A DNA stretch of 64,000 bases from an uncultured Clostridia bacterium (GTDB lineage Bacteria > Bacillota > Clostridia > UBA1381 > UMGS1253): the NCBI GenBank assembly GCA_934457145.1, contig CAKSHP010000004.1, positions 1 to 64,000 of the forward strand, read 5' to 3'. The notes under the pieces were generated by a model that was given only the letters and a program-made list of their open reading frames with translations, did not search any database and was not told the DNA's origin. The translations under genes and the position numbers were made by a program. Of this stretch, positions 1 to 8,222 are shown piece by piece. Positions within the stretch are counted from its first letter, which is position 1. Each line of letters opens with the position of its first letter.

Positions 1-36
1 CTCCGTAATCTCTTGTTTTTTATTAATGCCTTGGTA

Positions 37-67
37 ATTATACACCGTACATCAATGTACGATGCAA
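37..67 (-). promoter_or_regulatory. Leftward promoter with palindrome inside a 19-bp spacer (MerR-like layout)
   Basis: On the minus strand TTGCAT (62-67) and TATAAT (37-42) are separated by 19 bp, and the spacer holds the inverted repeat CGTACAT-TG-ATGTACG (46-61). A long spacer carrying the operator between the boxes is the known layout of MerR-family promoters. The extreme left edge reads GGAG on the minus strand, a likely ribosome-binding site, so the controlled gene starts just outside the window. No regulator gene is visible here. Confidence 0.45.
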
Positions 68-276
68 GACCTTTTAACGAAAAATTTTCATTTCATTGCT
101 TTAATAATATAATATCATTTTTTAGTTCATAAAACAAGGATTTTTTTAATAAAACAAATTAAATTTAATTTGCTGCGCAGATATACGAAGATTTTTTTGT
201 ATTATTTTTTTCAGACTGCTAAAAATTAATATATGGTTATTTTTTATAATTCGGAAAACAAAAGGAGAGAAATGTT

Positions 277-1176
277 ATGAACAAAAAACTCAGCATACGC
301 ACTGACCTTGCTTTGGAGGCGGCGCAGATTTATAAAAACAAAACAGGGTACGACAGCGATGGAATTGAAATAAAAAATATAAATCAGGACGGTTTTGAAA
401 TAAGCTTTATGTATGTAAAAACCGATGAAGGCGCAAAAAAAATCGGCAAGGAAAAGGGCAAATACGTTACAATTCAGGTGCCGGGCGGTTTTTATCAGAT
501 GCCTGAGCATGATGAAACATTAATCGGCATAATATGCGATAATCTCTTGGAAATGACAGGGGATCTTACGGGAAAAAAGATTCTTGCGGCGGGGCTCGGA
601 AACCGCGCAATAACGGCAGACTGTATAGGTCCTAAGGTGGTAGAAAATCTTTTGGTAACAAGACATATTCATGAATATATGCCAAAAAGTCTTTCGGGCG
701 ATATGGGAAATGTTTGCGCAATATCTCCCGGAGTGCTGGGGATAACAGGCCTTGAAACCGGGGAAATTCTTGCCGGTGTGTGCGAAAAGGTTAAACCGGA
801 CGCGGTTGTTTTAATAGATGCGCTTGCCGCAAAGAGCATAAACCGCGTTGCAAGCACAATTCAGATGTGTGACAGCGCAATAAGTCCGGGCTCGGGTGTC
901 GGAAACAGAAGAATGGCGCTTGATGAAAAGCTTCTTGGTGCTAAGGTTTATGTTATAGGAGTGCCGACGGTTGTTGATGCCTATACCATGATATGCGATG
1001 TGACGGGAGAGGACAAAGCAGATGTTGTATCTTCAAAAATAGTTAATATGACAGTTACCCCCAAAGACATAGATTTGCAGGCAAAAAGAATGGCGTCTGT
1101 AATATCTGCGGCGCTCAACCGTGCATTTAATCCGAATTTGGACTCAGAGCAAATAAATTATCTTACAAATTATTGA
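277..1176 (+). CDS. gpr: Germination protease GPR (spore protease)
   Basis: GPR is the spore-specific endopeptidase that degrades small acid-soluble proteins (SASP) early in germination; it is made in the forespore as a zymogen. The 299-residue protein starts with an N-terminal segment containing IRTDLA, the region where the GPR propeptide is removed, followed by the family core with GLGN (residues 107-110), a Gly/Pro-rich stretch around 150 and the DALAAK segment near 180. Length is slightly below Bacillus GPR (about 370). The ATG at 277 has AAAGGAGAG ten bases upstream. Upstream, GTATT (199-203) and GCTAAAAAT (218-226) vaguely resemble a forespore sigma-F/G promoter, but this is weak. Product call is confident; promoter is inference. 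Confidence 0.93.
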   Translation: MNKKLSIRTDLALEAAQIYKNKTGYDSDGIEIKNINQDGFEISFMYVKTDEGAKKIGKEKGKYVTIQVPGGFYQMPEHDETLIGIICDNLLEMTGDLTGKKILAAGLGNRAITADCIGPKVVENLLVTRHIHEYMPKSLSGDMGNVCAISPGVLGITGLETGEILAGVCEKVKPDAVVLIDALAAKSINRVASTIQMCDSAISPGSGVGNRRMALDEKLLGAKVYVIGVPTVVDAYTMICDVTGEDKADVVSSKIVNMTVTPKDIDLQAKRMASVISAALNRAFNPNLDSEQINYLTNY

Positions 1177-1201
1177 CATTGAGGGCAATGTGTTATAAAA
1201 T
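1173..1201 (+). promoter_or_regulatory. Sigma-A-type promoter for ymfF-ymfH
   Basis: TTGACA (1173-1178), 17-bp spacer, TAAAAT (1196-1201). The -35 box overlaps the gpr stop codon, so the housekeeping genes downstream are uncoupled from sporulation-specific gpr. Confidence 0.7.
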
Positions 1202-1240
1202 AAATATGGTTATAAAGTTATTTATGAAAGCGGTGGAAAA

Positions 1241-2521
1241 ATGAAACAATTTGATATTTCGGGCGGTATAAGCTTAAATTATATCGAAGATAAAAAATTT
1301 AAAACAACAACTTTGCTTGTTGCAATTCATACGCCTCTTTGCAGAAACAGCGCTTCAAAGAACGCGCTTTTGCCGTTGGTTTTAAAAAGAGGAAGCAAAA
1401 ACTATAAAACGTTTGACGAAATGGAAAGAAAGCTTTCATCTCTTTGCGGAGCAGAGCTTTTGTGCAACGTTATAAAACGTGGCGAGGATCAGGTTTTATG
1501 CTTTGAGATGTCGGTTATTTCCGATAAGTATTCAATAGATGAAAAAGATATATTAAAACAGTCGTCAAATCTTTTGCTGGATGTTATTTTTAATCCGCTT
1601 ATAAAAGACGGTGGATTTTTAAAAGAGTATGTTGAATCTGAAAAAACAAACCTTTGCGATATGATAGACGCAGGCATAAACGATAAACAAAACTATGCGC
1701 TGTGGCGTTTGTATGAAAATATGTGTGCGGGCGAAAACTTCGGCATACATGAGCTCGGCGTGAAAGAAGATATTTTAAATATTGACGAAAAGGATTTGTA
1801 TGAGCATTATAAAACCGTGGTAGAAACTGCGCCGATCGACATTTTTGTCTGCGGCGAGGCAGATATTTCGGATTTTGAGCTGTCGCTTAAAGACGCGCTG
1901 AAAGAAGTTGTAAGAAACCCAAAAAAATATCCGAAAACAGTTCCGCACGAAAAACGGGATGAGGTTTTAAATGCGTGCGATGAATTTGATGCAAATCAGG
2001 CAAAACTAAGCCTTGGATTTTCGACCGGCATCGGCTTTAAAAGCGATATGTACTACAGCTTAATTGTTGCAAATTCGATTTTCGGAAGTGGCGTACATTC
2101 AAAACTTTTCAATAATGTGCGCGAAAAGCTGAGCCTTGCTTATTATGCTTTCAGCCGCCTTGAAAGAAGAAAACAAATCATGCTTGTCGGCATGGGTATA
2201 GAAGAAAAAAACTATCAAAAAGCACTTGACGAAACACTTTTGCAAAAAGAACTTTTGCAAAAAGGCGAGGTTTCAGACGAAGAATTCAACTCGGCAATTA
2301 TGTTTTTGACAAACAATGCGCGTTCGGTTAAAGACAGCCAGTTAAGCCTTATAATGTTTTATTTGGACAATAAAATCGACGGTGTGTGCATAACGCCCGA
2401 CGATTACTGCGAAAAAATAAAAAGCGTTACGAAAGAATCGGCAATAGAGGCGTTTAAAAATGTGTGCCTTGATACGATATATCTTTTAAAGGGCAAAACA
2501 AAAGACGGAAAGGAAGAATAA
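1241..2521 (+). CDS. ymfF: M16 peptidase-like protein YmfF (inactive-type subunit)
   Basis: Member of the insulinase/mitochondrial-processing-peptidase (M16) superfamily, 426 residues. The zinc-binding HxxEH motif is absent: at the equivalent position (about residue 45) the sequence reads LVLKRGSKNYKTF. The C-terminal M16 signature with an Arg/Tyr pair (VREKLSLAYYAF, about residues 291-302) is kept. That makes it the non-catalytic partner of the adjacent active M16 protein, separated by 2 bases. In Bacillus the equivalent pair is annotated as associated with 5-aminopentanol modification of EF-P; the role here is inferred from family. Start ATG 1241 follows GCGGTGG. Confidence 0.85.
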   Translation: MKQFDISGGISLNYIEDKKFKTTTLLVAIHTPLCRNSASKNALLPLVLKRGSKNYKTFDEMERKLSSLCGAELLCNVIKRGEDQVLCFEMSVISDKYSIDEKDILKQSSNLLLDVIFNPLIKDGGFLKEYVESEKTNLCDMIDAGINDKQNYALWRLYENMCAGENFGIHELGVKEDILNIDEKDLYEHYKTVVETAPIDIFVCGEADISDFELSLKDALKEVVRNPKKYPKTVPHEKRDEVLNACDEFDANQAKLSLGFSTGIGFKSDMYYSLIVANSIFGSGVHSKLFNNVREKLSLAYYAFSRLERRKQIMLVGMGIEEKNYQKALDETLLQKELLQKGEVSDEEFNSAIMFLTNNARSVKDSQLSLIMFYLDNKIDGVCITPDDYCEKIKSVTKESAIEAFKNVCLDTIYLLKGKTKDGKEE

Positions 2522-2523
2522 AT

Positions 2524-3801
2524 ATGCTCGATTTAAAAAGAAAATATGATGAGTTTTTATCGGAAACCATCTTTTACGGCACGCATGAAAGCGGTGTGCG
2601 TGTGTATATAATGCCAAAAAGCGGATACAAAAAAAAGTATGCAATTTTTGCAACCAAGTACGGCAGCGTTGATACCGAGTTTGACATAGGTTCAAAGCAT
2701 GTAAAAATTCCGGACGGCACAGCACATTTTTTGGAACATAAAATGTTTGATATGCCGGACGGCAGCGATGCTTTTGCAAAATTTTCAAAGCTTGGCGCAA
2801 ATGCAAACGCTTTTACAAGCTTTGCACTCACGGCTTATTATTTTTCAGCAACTGAAAATTTTGAAAAAAGCCTTAAAAATCTGATAGAATTTGTTCAAAC
2901 TCCGTGTTTTACGCAAAAAAGTATCGATAAAGAACAGGGGATAATCGGTCAGGAGATAAAAATGTATGACGATGATCCGAACTGGAGAGTGTTTTTTAAT
3001 GCGCTTGATGCAATGTATAAAAACAACACCGTAAAAATTGACATTGCCGGAACGTGCGAGAGTATAAAAACAATTGACAGCACGGTTTTAAACGATATCT
3101 ACAGTGTGTTTTATCATCCGTCGAATATGATTTTGTTTGTTGCAGGCGATATTTGCGAAAAAGAAATTGCGGATTTAATTGAATCAAAGCTTAAAAAAAC
3201 CGAAAAAATAGCGCCTATAACAAGAAAGTATCCGACAGAGCAAAATGAAATAAACAAAAGCTTTATAAAGCAGAAGCTAAGCGTTGCAGTGCCTCTTTTT
3301 GCCATTGGTTTTAAAGATAATGAAACAAATATCACAGGCGATGAAATGATAAAAAAAGAAATTGAAACACAGATACTTATAGGCATGCTGTTTTCAAAAA
3401 GCTCACCGCTGTATAAAAAAATGTATGAAGCTTCGATTATAAACGACAGCTTCGGTGCACAGTATTCAATTAACGAACGCTACAGCTATACGTTAATCGA
3501 AGGCGAAAGCAAAAATGCAAAAGCGGTTTACGATAATATAATAGATTATATAAAAGACGCAAAGCTTTCGCTAGAGGATTATAAAGCTGCAAGAAACAGC
3601 GTTTGGGGCGGTTTTGTTAAAATGTTTAATTCAACCGAGGCAGTGGGGTATAATTTTGCGATAGGCATTTTAAACGGCATGGATTATTTTAACTATAAAC
3701 CGATTTTTGAAAGCGTTACGTTTGAAGATGTAAAAAAACGTTTTGAAAAGCATTTCACAAAGGAAAATTCGGTTCTTTCGGTTGTTGAGGGAGAAGAATA
3801 A
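2524..3801 (+). CDS. ymfH: M16 zinc peptidase YmfH (active-type subunit)
   Basis: 425-residue M16 peptidase containing the inverted zinc motif in AHFLEHKMF (H-x-x-E-H, about residues 68-72) and the distal Glu expected in the EQGIIGQEIKMYDD segment (about 138-151). It starts 2 bases after ymfF, so the two are translationally linked and probably work as a heterodimer, as known for bacterial M16B pairs. Usual family length. Followed by lgt after 21 bases, consistent with a single operon. Specific substrate unknown from sequence; annotation as EF-P-modification-associated comes from family knowledge. Confidence 0.87.
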   Translation: MLDLKRKYDEFLSETIFYGTHESGVRVYIMPKSGYKKKYAIFATKYGSVDTEFDIGSKHVKIPDGTAHFLEHKMFDMPDGSDAFAKFSKLGANANAFTSFALTAYYFSATENFEKSLKNLIEFVQTPCFTQKSIDKEQGIIGQEIKMYDDDPNWRVFFNALDAMYKNNTVKIDIAGTCESIKTIDSTVLNDIYSVFYHPSNMILFVAGDICEKEIADLIESKLKKTEKIAPITRKYPTEQNEINKSFIKQKLSVAVPLFAIGFKDNETNITGDEMIKKEIETQILIGMLFSKSSPLYKKMYEASIINDSFGAQYSINERYSYTLIEGESKNAKAVYDNIIDYIKDAKLSLEDYKAARNSVWGGFVKMFNSTEAVGYNFAIGILNGMDYFNYKPIFESVTFEDVKKRFEKHFTKENSVLSVVEGEE

Positions 3802-3822
3802 AAAGAAAGGTTTGAGGGGACA

Positions 3823-4755
3823 GTGACAAATACTATAGGTTTTCCGAATTTGGGAATTAAGCTTGAGATTAACAGGGTTGCGTTTACAATATTTTCGCAC
3901 AGCGTGTATTGGTATGGAATTATTATCGGAATAGGCTTTATTTTAGCCGTTATGTTTGCGCTTTACAGACGAAAAAAATATGCGGTAAGCGCTGATAATA
4001 TATTTGATTTTGTTTTGATAGGTCTGCCGAGCGCCATTGTCGGAGCAAGACTTGTTTATGTTTTGGGCGACAGTTCGTGCCGGGGCGATATAATGAGCAT
4101 AATTGCAATATGGGACGGCGGACTTTCAATTTTCGGCGGACTGAGTTTTGCGGTTTTGTCGTGTCTGATTTATTTAAAGAAAAAGAAAATGAACATTTTG
4201 CGCACGCTTGATTTTGCGGCACCGTCGTTTATGATAGGTCAGATAATAGGCAGATGGGGAAATTTTGTAAACGCCGAGGTCTACGGCAGAGAAACAAATT
4301 CCTTTCTGAAAATGAGCATAAACTCAGAGCCGGGCGTGCATCCTTTGTTTTTATATGAAAGTTTATGGATGCTTATAGGCTTTTTTGCGCTTGTTTACTA
4401 TTCACCCAAAAGAAAACGCAACGGCGAGGTGTTTTCCTTGTACCTTATATGGTACGGAGCGACAAGAGTATGGATGGAGGCAATGCGCGACGAGGAATTT
4501 GTTTTAAAGATTTTTAATCTGCCTCTTTCGCAGATTCTGGCTGTTTTGGTTATATTGCTTGGCGTGTTTATGCTTTTGTATATTTATATTAAAAAACCGA
4601 AACAGGCTATGGAAAAAACGATTTTTGCGCCCGGCGAGTTTTTGGAATACGAAAGCAAGCCAAATGAAAAGTTAGAAGAAGAGATAAAAATAGAAGAAGA
4701 AATTCAAAATGAGAAAAAAACCATACCGAAAAATGACGAAACGAACGATTGTTAA
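3823..4755 (+). CDS. lgt: Prolipoprotein diacylglyceryl transferase
   Basis: Lgt transfers diacylglycerol from phosphatidylglycerol to the lipobox cysteine of prelipoproteins in the cytoplasmic membrane. The 310-residue protein has about seven hydrophobic segments and the Lgt signature GRWGNFVNAEVYGRE (about residues 141-155) preceded by GQIIG. An extra charged, Glu/Lys-rich C-terminal tail (about 265-310) is longer than in most Lgt proteins. It starts with GTG at 3823, set by TTTGAGGGG a few bases upstream; no in-frame ATG fits better. Its substrates in this window would include the GerC-type lipoprotein at 46402. Confidence 0.95.
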   Translation: MTNTIGFPNLGIKLEINRVAFTIFSHSVYWYGIIIGIGFILAVMFALYRRKKYAVSADNIFDFVLIGLPSAIVGARLVYVLGDSSCRGDIMSIIAIWDGGLSIFGGLSFAVLSCLIYLKKKKMNILRTLDFAAPSFMIGQIIGRWGNFVNAEVYGRETNSFLKMSINSEPGVHPLFLYESLWMLIGFFALVYYSPKRKRNGEVFSLYLIWYGATRVWMEAMRDEEFVLKIFNLPLSQILAVLVILLGVFMLLYIYIKKPKQAMEKTIFAPGEFLEYESKPNEKLEEEIKIEEEIQNEKKTIPKNDETNDC

Positions 4756-4826
4756 AAAATATTGCAAAATATGATTTTTGATTTGTTAAGAGAAAAATAT
4801 AGAAAACACGAAGGAGAAAAGCTGAT

Positions 4827-7800
4827 ATGAGCGTTGAAATTGTGATTGGCAGAAGCGGCAGCGGCAAAGGCGAAAAATGTATAAACGATGCAAAACAGCT
4901 GTATTTGCAAGGCAAACAGGTTTATATAATTGTGCCGGATCAGTTTAGCCATAAAAGCGAAAAAAAGCTTTTGCAAAAAATTGACGCCGTATCGGAAAAC
5001 ACTCTGTGCGCAATGACATTTAAAAGACTTTGCGACCGTATTTTTGAAAAATGCGGCTATGCGCGCTATAAAACGCTTTCAAAGTCAGGAAAAAACATGA
5101 TTGCAATGCGCTCGGTTTACCTTGAAAAGAAAAACCTTGTTTTGTATAAACGCAGCGCCGACAGCGTTGGCTTTTCAAAAAAGATGTGTGATATGATAAG
5201 CGAACTGAAACGCTACGGCGTGGACGAAAATATGCTTTATGCAGCAGAAAAAAATACAGACGAGCCGCTTTTAAAGAGCAAGCTTTCGGATATAGCAAGG
5301 ATATATGCGCGATATAACAGCCTTATATCGGATTCATACACCGATTCGGAAGATAATTTGTATACCTGTGCTGCGCTTTTGACCAAAACCGATTATCTTA
5401 GCGGAACAAATATCTTTTTTGACGAGTTTTCCGACTTTTTGCCCTCGCACTATGCAATTTTGGAAGTTATTTTAAAACGCGCGGAAAATGTGAAATTTTT
5501 TATATGCGCAGATGCAAAAGACGATAATTCCGCTTTTTTTGAAGACGCTTCAAAAACTGTAAGCCGAATAAAGGATTTATGCTACAGATTCGGTCTTGGT
5601 TTGAAAATAACTCATCTTAAAGACAATCTTCGTCATAAAAACAATCCCGAGCTTTTTGAAATTGAAAAAAACTACACTGCCTTTAAATTCAAACCGTATG
5701 AAAAAGAGTGCAAAAACGTCAGCATTTTTGAATCAAACTCGGCTTACGAAGAACTTGAATACATATGCGCAAAAATAACTTATCTCGTGCGCGAAAAGGG
5801 CTACAGATACAGTGACATATGCGTGAGCATAGGCGATGTTGAAAGCTATAAGGAAGCTGCGGGGCTTGTGTTTGATTTTTATGACATACCGTTTTTTATA
5901 TCCGATAAAAAAAGCGTTGATGAAAATCCGATGGTTATCACGCTTTTGTCGGCAATTGATATTTTTATAAACGGCTTTGAGTATGAAGATGTGTTTTTAT
6001 ATTTAAAATCGGGATTTTCAAATCTTTTAAAAGAAGAAATTGACATACTTGAAAACTATGTTTTAGCGGCAGGCATCAAAAAAAATCAGTGGCTTTCAGA
6101 TGATGACTGGAACGCTGAAAACTCGCCTTTAAAAGACGATGAAATTTTTATATATAAAGATATCGACAACATCCGAAGAAAAGCTGTTGGGCCGCTTATA
6201 AACCTCCGCGAAAAAATCGGAAGCAAAAACAGCGTTAAAGAGGCAGCGGCGGCTGTGTTTGAGTTTATGTGTGAGATAAATATGGCGCAGAAAACTCAAA
6301 ATATAATAGACGGCTTTAAAAAAGACGGCAGGATTTTTAACGCCAACGTGTATGCCAAAACATATAATGCAATTTTAAATGTGCTCGACCAGTGTGTTTT
6401 AATTGCCGGCGGCGACAAAATAGGCATTAAACAGTTTAAAAACATGCTTGCAGCCGGATTTTCGGCTGAAAACAGCGCGTTTATTCCGCAAACAGTTGAC
6501 GAGATTTACATATGCTCGGTATCCGATGCAAGAGCTGCCGGGTGCAAGGTGATGTTTTGTGCCGGGACAAATACGGGCGAGTTTGTTTTGTCCGGCGGAG
6601 CGGAAGGCGTTTTGTCAGATGACGAACGCGCAGTGCTTCAAAACAATAACATAGAGCTTGCCCCGAGCCTTAAAACAAAGGTCAGTCAGGCAAGATGCGG
6701 AATTTATAAAGTTATATCAAAACCGGAGGATCTGCTGTATTTAAGTTACAGTTTAGCCGATTTTGACTCAAATGCAGCGCAGCCTTCGGCGCTTTGCCAG
6801 AAAATAAGAAAAATTTTAAAAAACGTTAAAACCTATGATAATTTTGATTTGTCGAAAGCTTATGAATACAAATATGCAAAAGAGTATCCGGCATATCTTA
6901 ATTTGTGCAGCGCAATTGCAAAATACAGGGGTGGGGAACAAATCGAGCCCGTTTGGCACAGCGTTTATAACTATTTAAGTAAAAAAGATAATTATAAAGA
7001 CAAAATAGACCTTATGATGCGTGCGGCAGATTATAAAAACGTTTCGGTGCGCCTTGACAAAAGCGTGACGAATATTCTTTATAAAAATGATGTGTCGGCG
7101 TCTGCAAGCAGACTCGAGCGCTACCGCAGCTGTCCATTTTCATATTTTATAGAATACACTCTTAAAGCCAGTGAAAGAAAAATTTTAAAAATAGGCAGCG
7201 CAGATATCGGCAGTATTATGCATGCAATTTTAGAAAAGTTTGTCAAGGTGTGCGTTGAAACAAAGCTTTCATGGAACGATTTAAACGAACAGCAAATCAG
7301 AAGCCTTCTTTTTAACATCACAAACGAATATTTTTCAAACGTCTTTAAGCACAGCTTTTTAAACACGAAATCAAACAGCTATCTTTTCGGGCGCCTTGAA
7401 AAAAATCTTGTCCGCTGTGCGCTTTTAATAACGCAGCACATGAAAAGAGGTAAATTTGAGCCGGTTGAATGTGAGGTTAAATTCGGCGGCGCAAACAAGC
7501 TTTCCGCAGCCGTTATAGATATAACAAGCGGAAAAAAACTTAAGATAAATGGTATTATAGACAGGCTTGATAAATATGAAGACGAAAGCGGAACCTATTT
7601 TCGCGTTGTTGATTATAAGTCGGGTTCTAAAAGCTTTTCTCTCGGCAAACTTGTATACGGACTGGATTTGCAGCTTGCGCTGTATTTGCATGTTGCGCTT
7701 GAAAATAATAAAAATTCAAAACCGGCGGCAATGCTTTATTTTAAAATTGCCGAGCCGCTTATAAGCGCAAAATCAACTCTTTCAAAAGAACAGGCAGACG

Positions 7801-8222
7801 CGGAGATTGCAAAAAAAATGAAAATGGACGGCATAGTTTTGGCAGAGGATAATATAATTAAAGCGCTTGATGAAAATATCTCGTCAAAGTCTGATATAAT
7901 ACCGGTTTCATATAATAAAGACGGAAGCTTTAAATCCGGCTGCGGAGCGGTAACCCAAAAGGAATTTGAAATAATATTTAAACATATAAAAAAGCAAATG
8001 AAACAAATCGGAGCCGATATTTTAAACGGCAAATGCGATATATCGCCCTGTCTTTACGAAAATATGGCGCCGTGCAGATATTGCAAATATTCAAGCGTGT
8101 GCCGGTTTGACAAAAAGGGCGGCAAGTATAATACTTTAGAAAAGCTGTCTATGGAACAGGCAGAGCTTAAACTAAATCAGATGTACGGAAAGGAGAGCGA
8201 AGATGGCAATAAACTGGACTGA
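4827..8222 (+). CDS. addB: ATP-dependent helicase/nuclease subunit AddB
   Basis: AddB forms the AddAB helicase-nuclease that resects double-strand breaks for recombination. In 1,131 residues there is an N-terminal P-loop (GRSGSGK, residues 8-14), a C-terminal RecB-type nuclease motif (VVDYKSG, about 929-935) and the four cysteines of the AddB 4Fe-4S cluster: one in SCPFSYFIEY (about 770) and three in PCRYCKYSSVC (about 1079-1089). Start ATG 4827 follows GAAGGAG. It overlaps addA by 20 bases, as in most Firmicutes. Length is typical. Confidence 0.96.
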   Translation: MSVEIVIGRSGSGKGEKCINDAKQLYLQGKQVYIIVPDQFSHKSEKKLLQKIDAVSENTLCAMTFKRLCDRIFEKCGYARYKTLSKSGKNMIAMRSVYLEKKNLVLYKRSADSVGFSKKMCDMISELKRYGVDENMLYAAEKNTDEPLLKSKLSDIARIYARYNSLISDSYTDSEDNLYTCAALLTKTDYLSGTNIFFDEFSDFLPSHYAILEVILKRAENVKFFICADAKDDNSAFFEDASKTVSRIKDLCYRFGLGLKITHLKDNLRHKNNPELFEIEKNYTAFKFKPYEKECKNVSIFESNSAYEELEYICAKITYLVREKGYRYSDICVSIGDVESYKEAAGLVFDFYDIPFFISDKKSVDENPMVITLLSAIDIFINGFEYEDVFLYLKSGFSNLLKEEIDILENYVLAAGIKKNQWLSDDDWNAENSPLKDDEIFIYKDIDNIRRKAVGPLINLREKIGSKNSVKEAAAAVFEFMCEINMAQKTQNIIDGFKKDGRIFNANVYAKTYNAILNVLDQCVLIAGGDKIGIKQFKNMLAAGFSAENSAFIPQTVDEIYICSVSDARAAGCKVMFCAGTNTGEFVLSGGAEGVLSDDERAVLQNNNIELAPSLKTKVSQARCGIYKVISKPEDLLYLSYSLADFDSNAAQPSALCQKIRKILKNVKTYDNFDLSKAYEYKYAKEYPAYLNLCSAIAKYRGGEQIEPVWHSVYNYLSKKDNYKDKIDLMMRAADYKNVSVRLDKSVTNILYKNDVSASASRLERYRSCPFSYFIEYTLKASERKILKIGSADIGSIMHAILEKFVKVCVETKLSWNDLNEQQIRSLLFNITNEYFSNVFKHSFLNTKSNSYLFGRLEKNLVRCALLITQHMKRGKFEPVECEVKFGGANKLSAAVIDITSGKKLKINGIIDRLDKYEDESGTYFRVVDYKSGSKSFSLGKLVYGLDLQLALYLHVALENNKNSKPAAMLYFKIAEPLISAKSTLSKEQADAEIAKKMKMDGIVLAEDNIIKALDENISSKSDIIPVSYNKDGSFKSGCGAVTQKEFEIIFKHIKKQMKQIGADILNGKCDISPCLYENMAPCRYCKYSSVCRFDKKGGKYNTLEKLSMEQAELKLNQMYGKESEDGNKLD

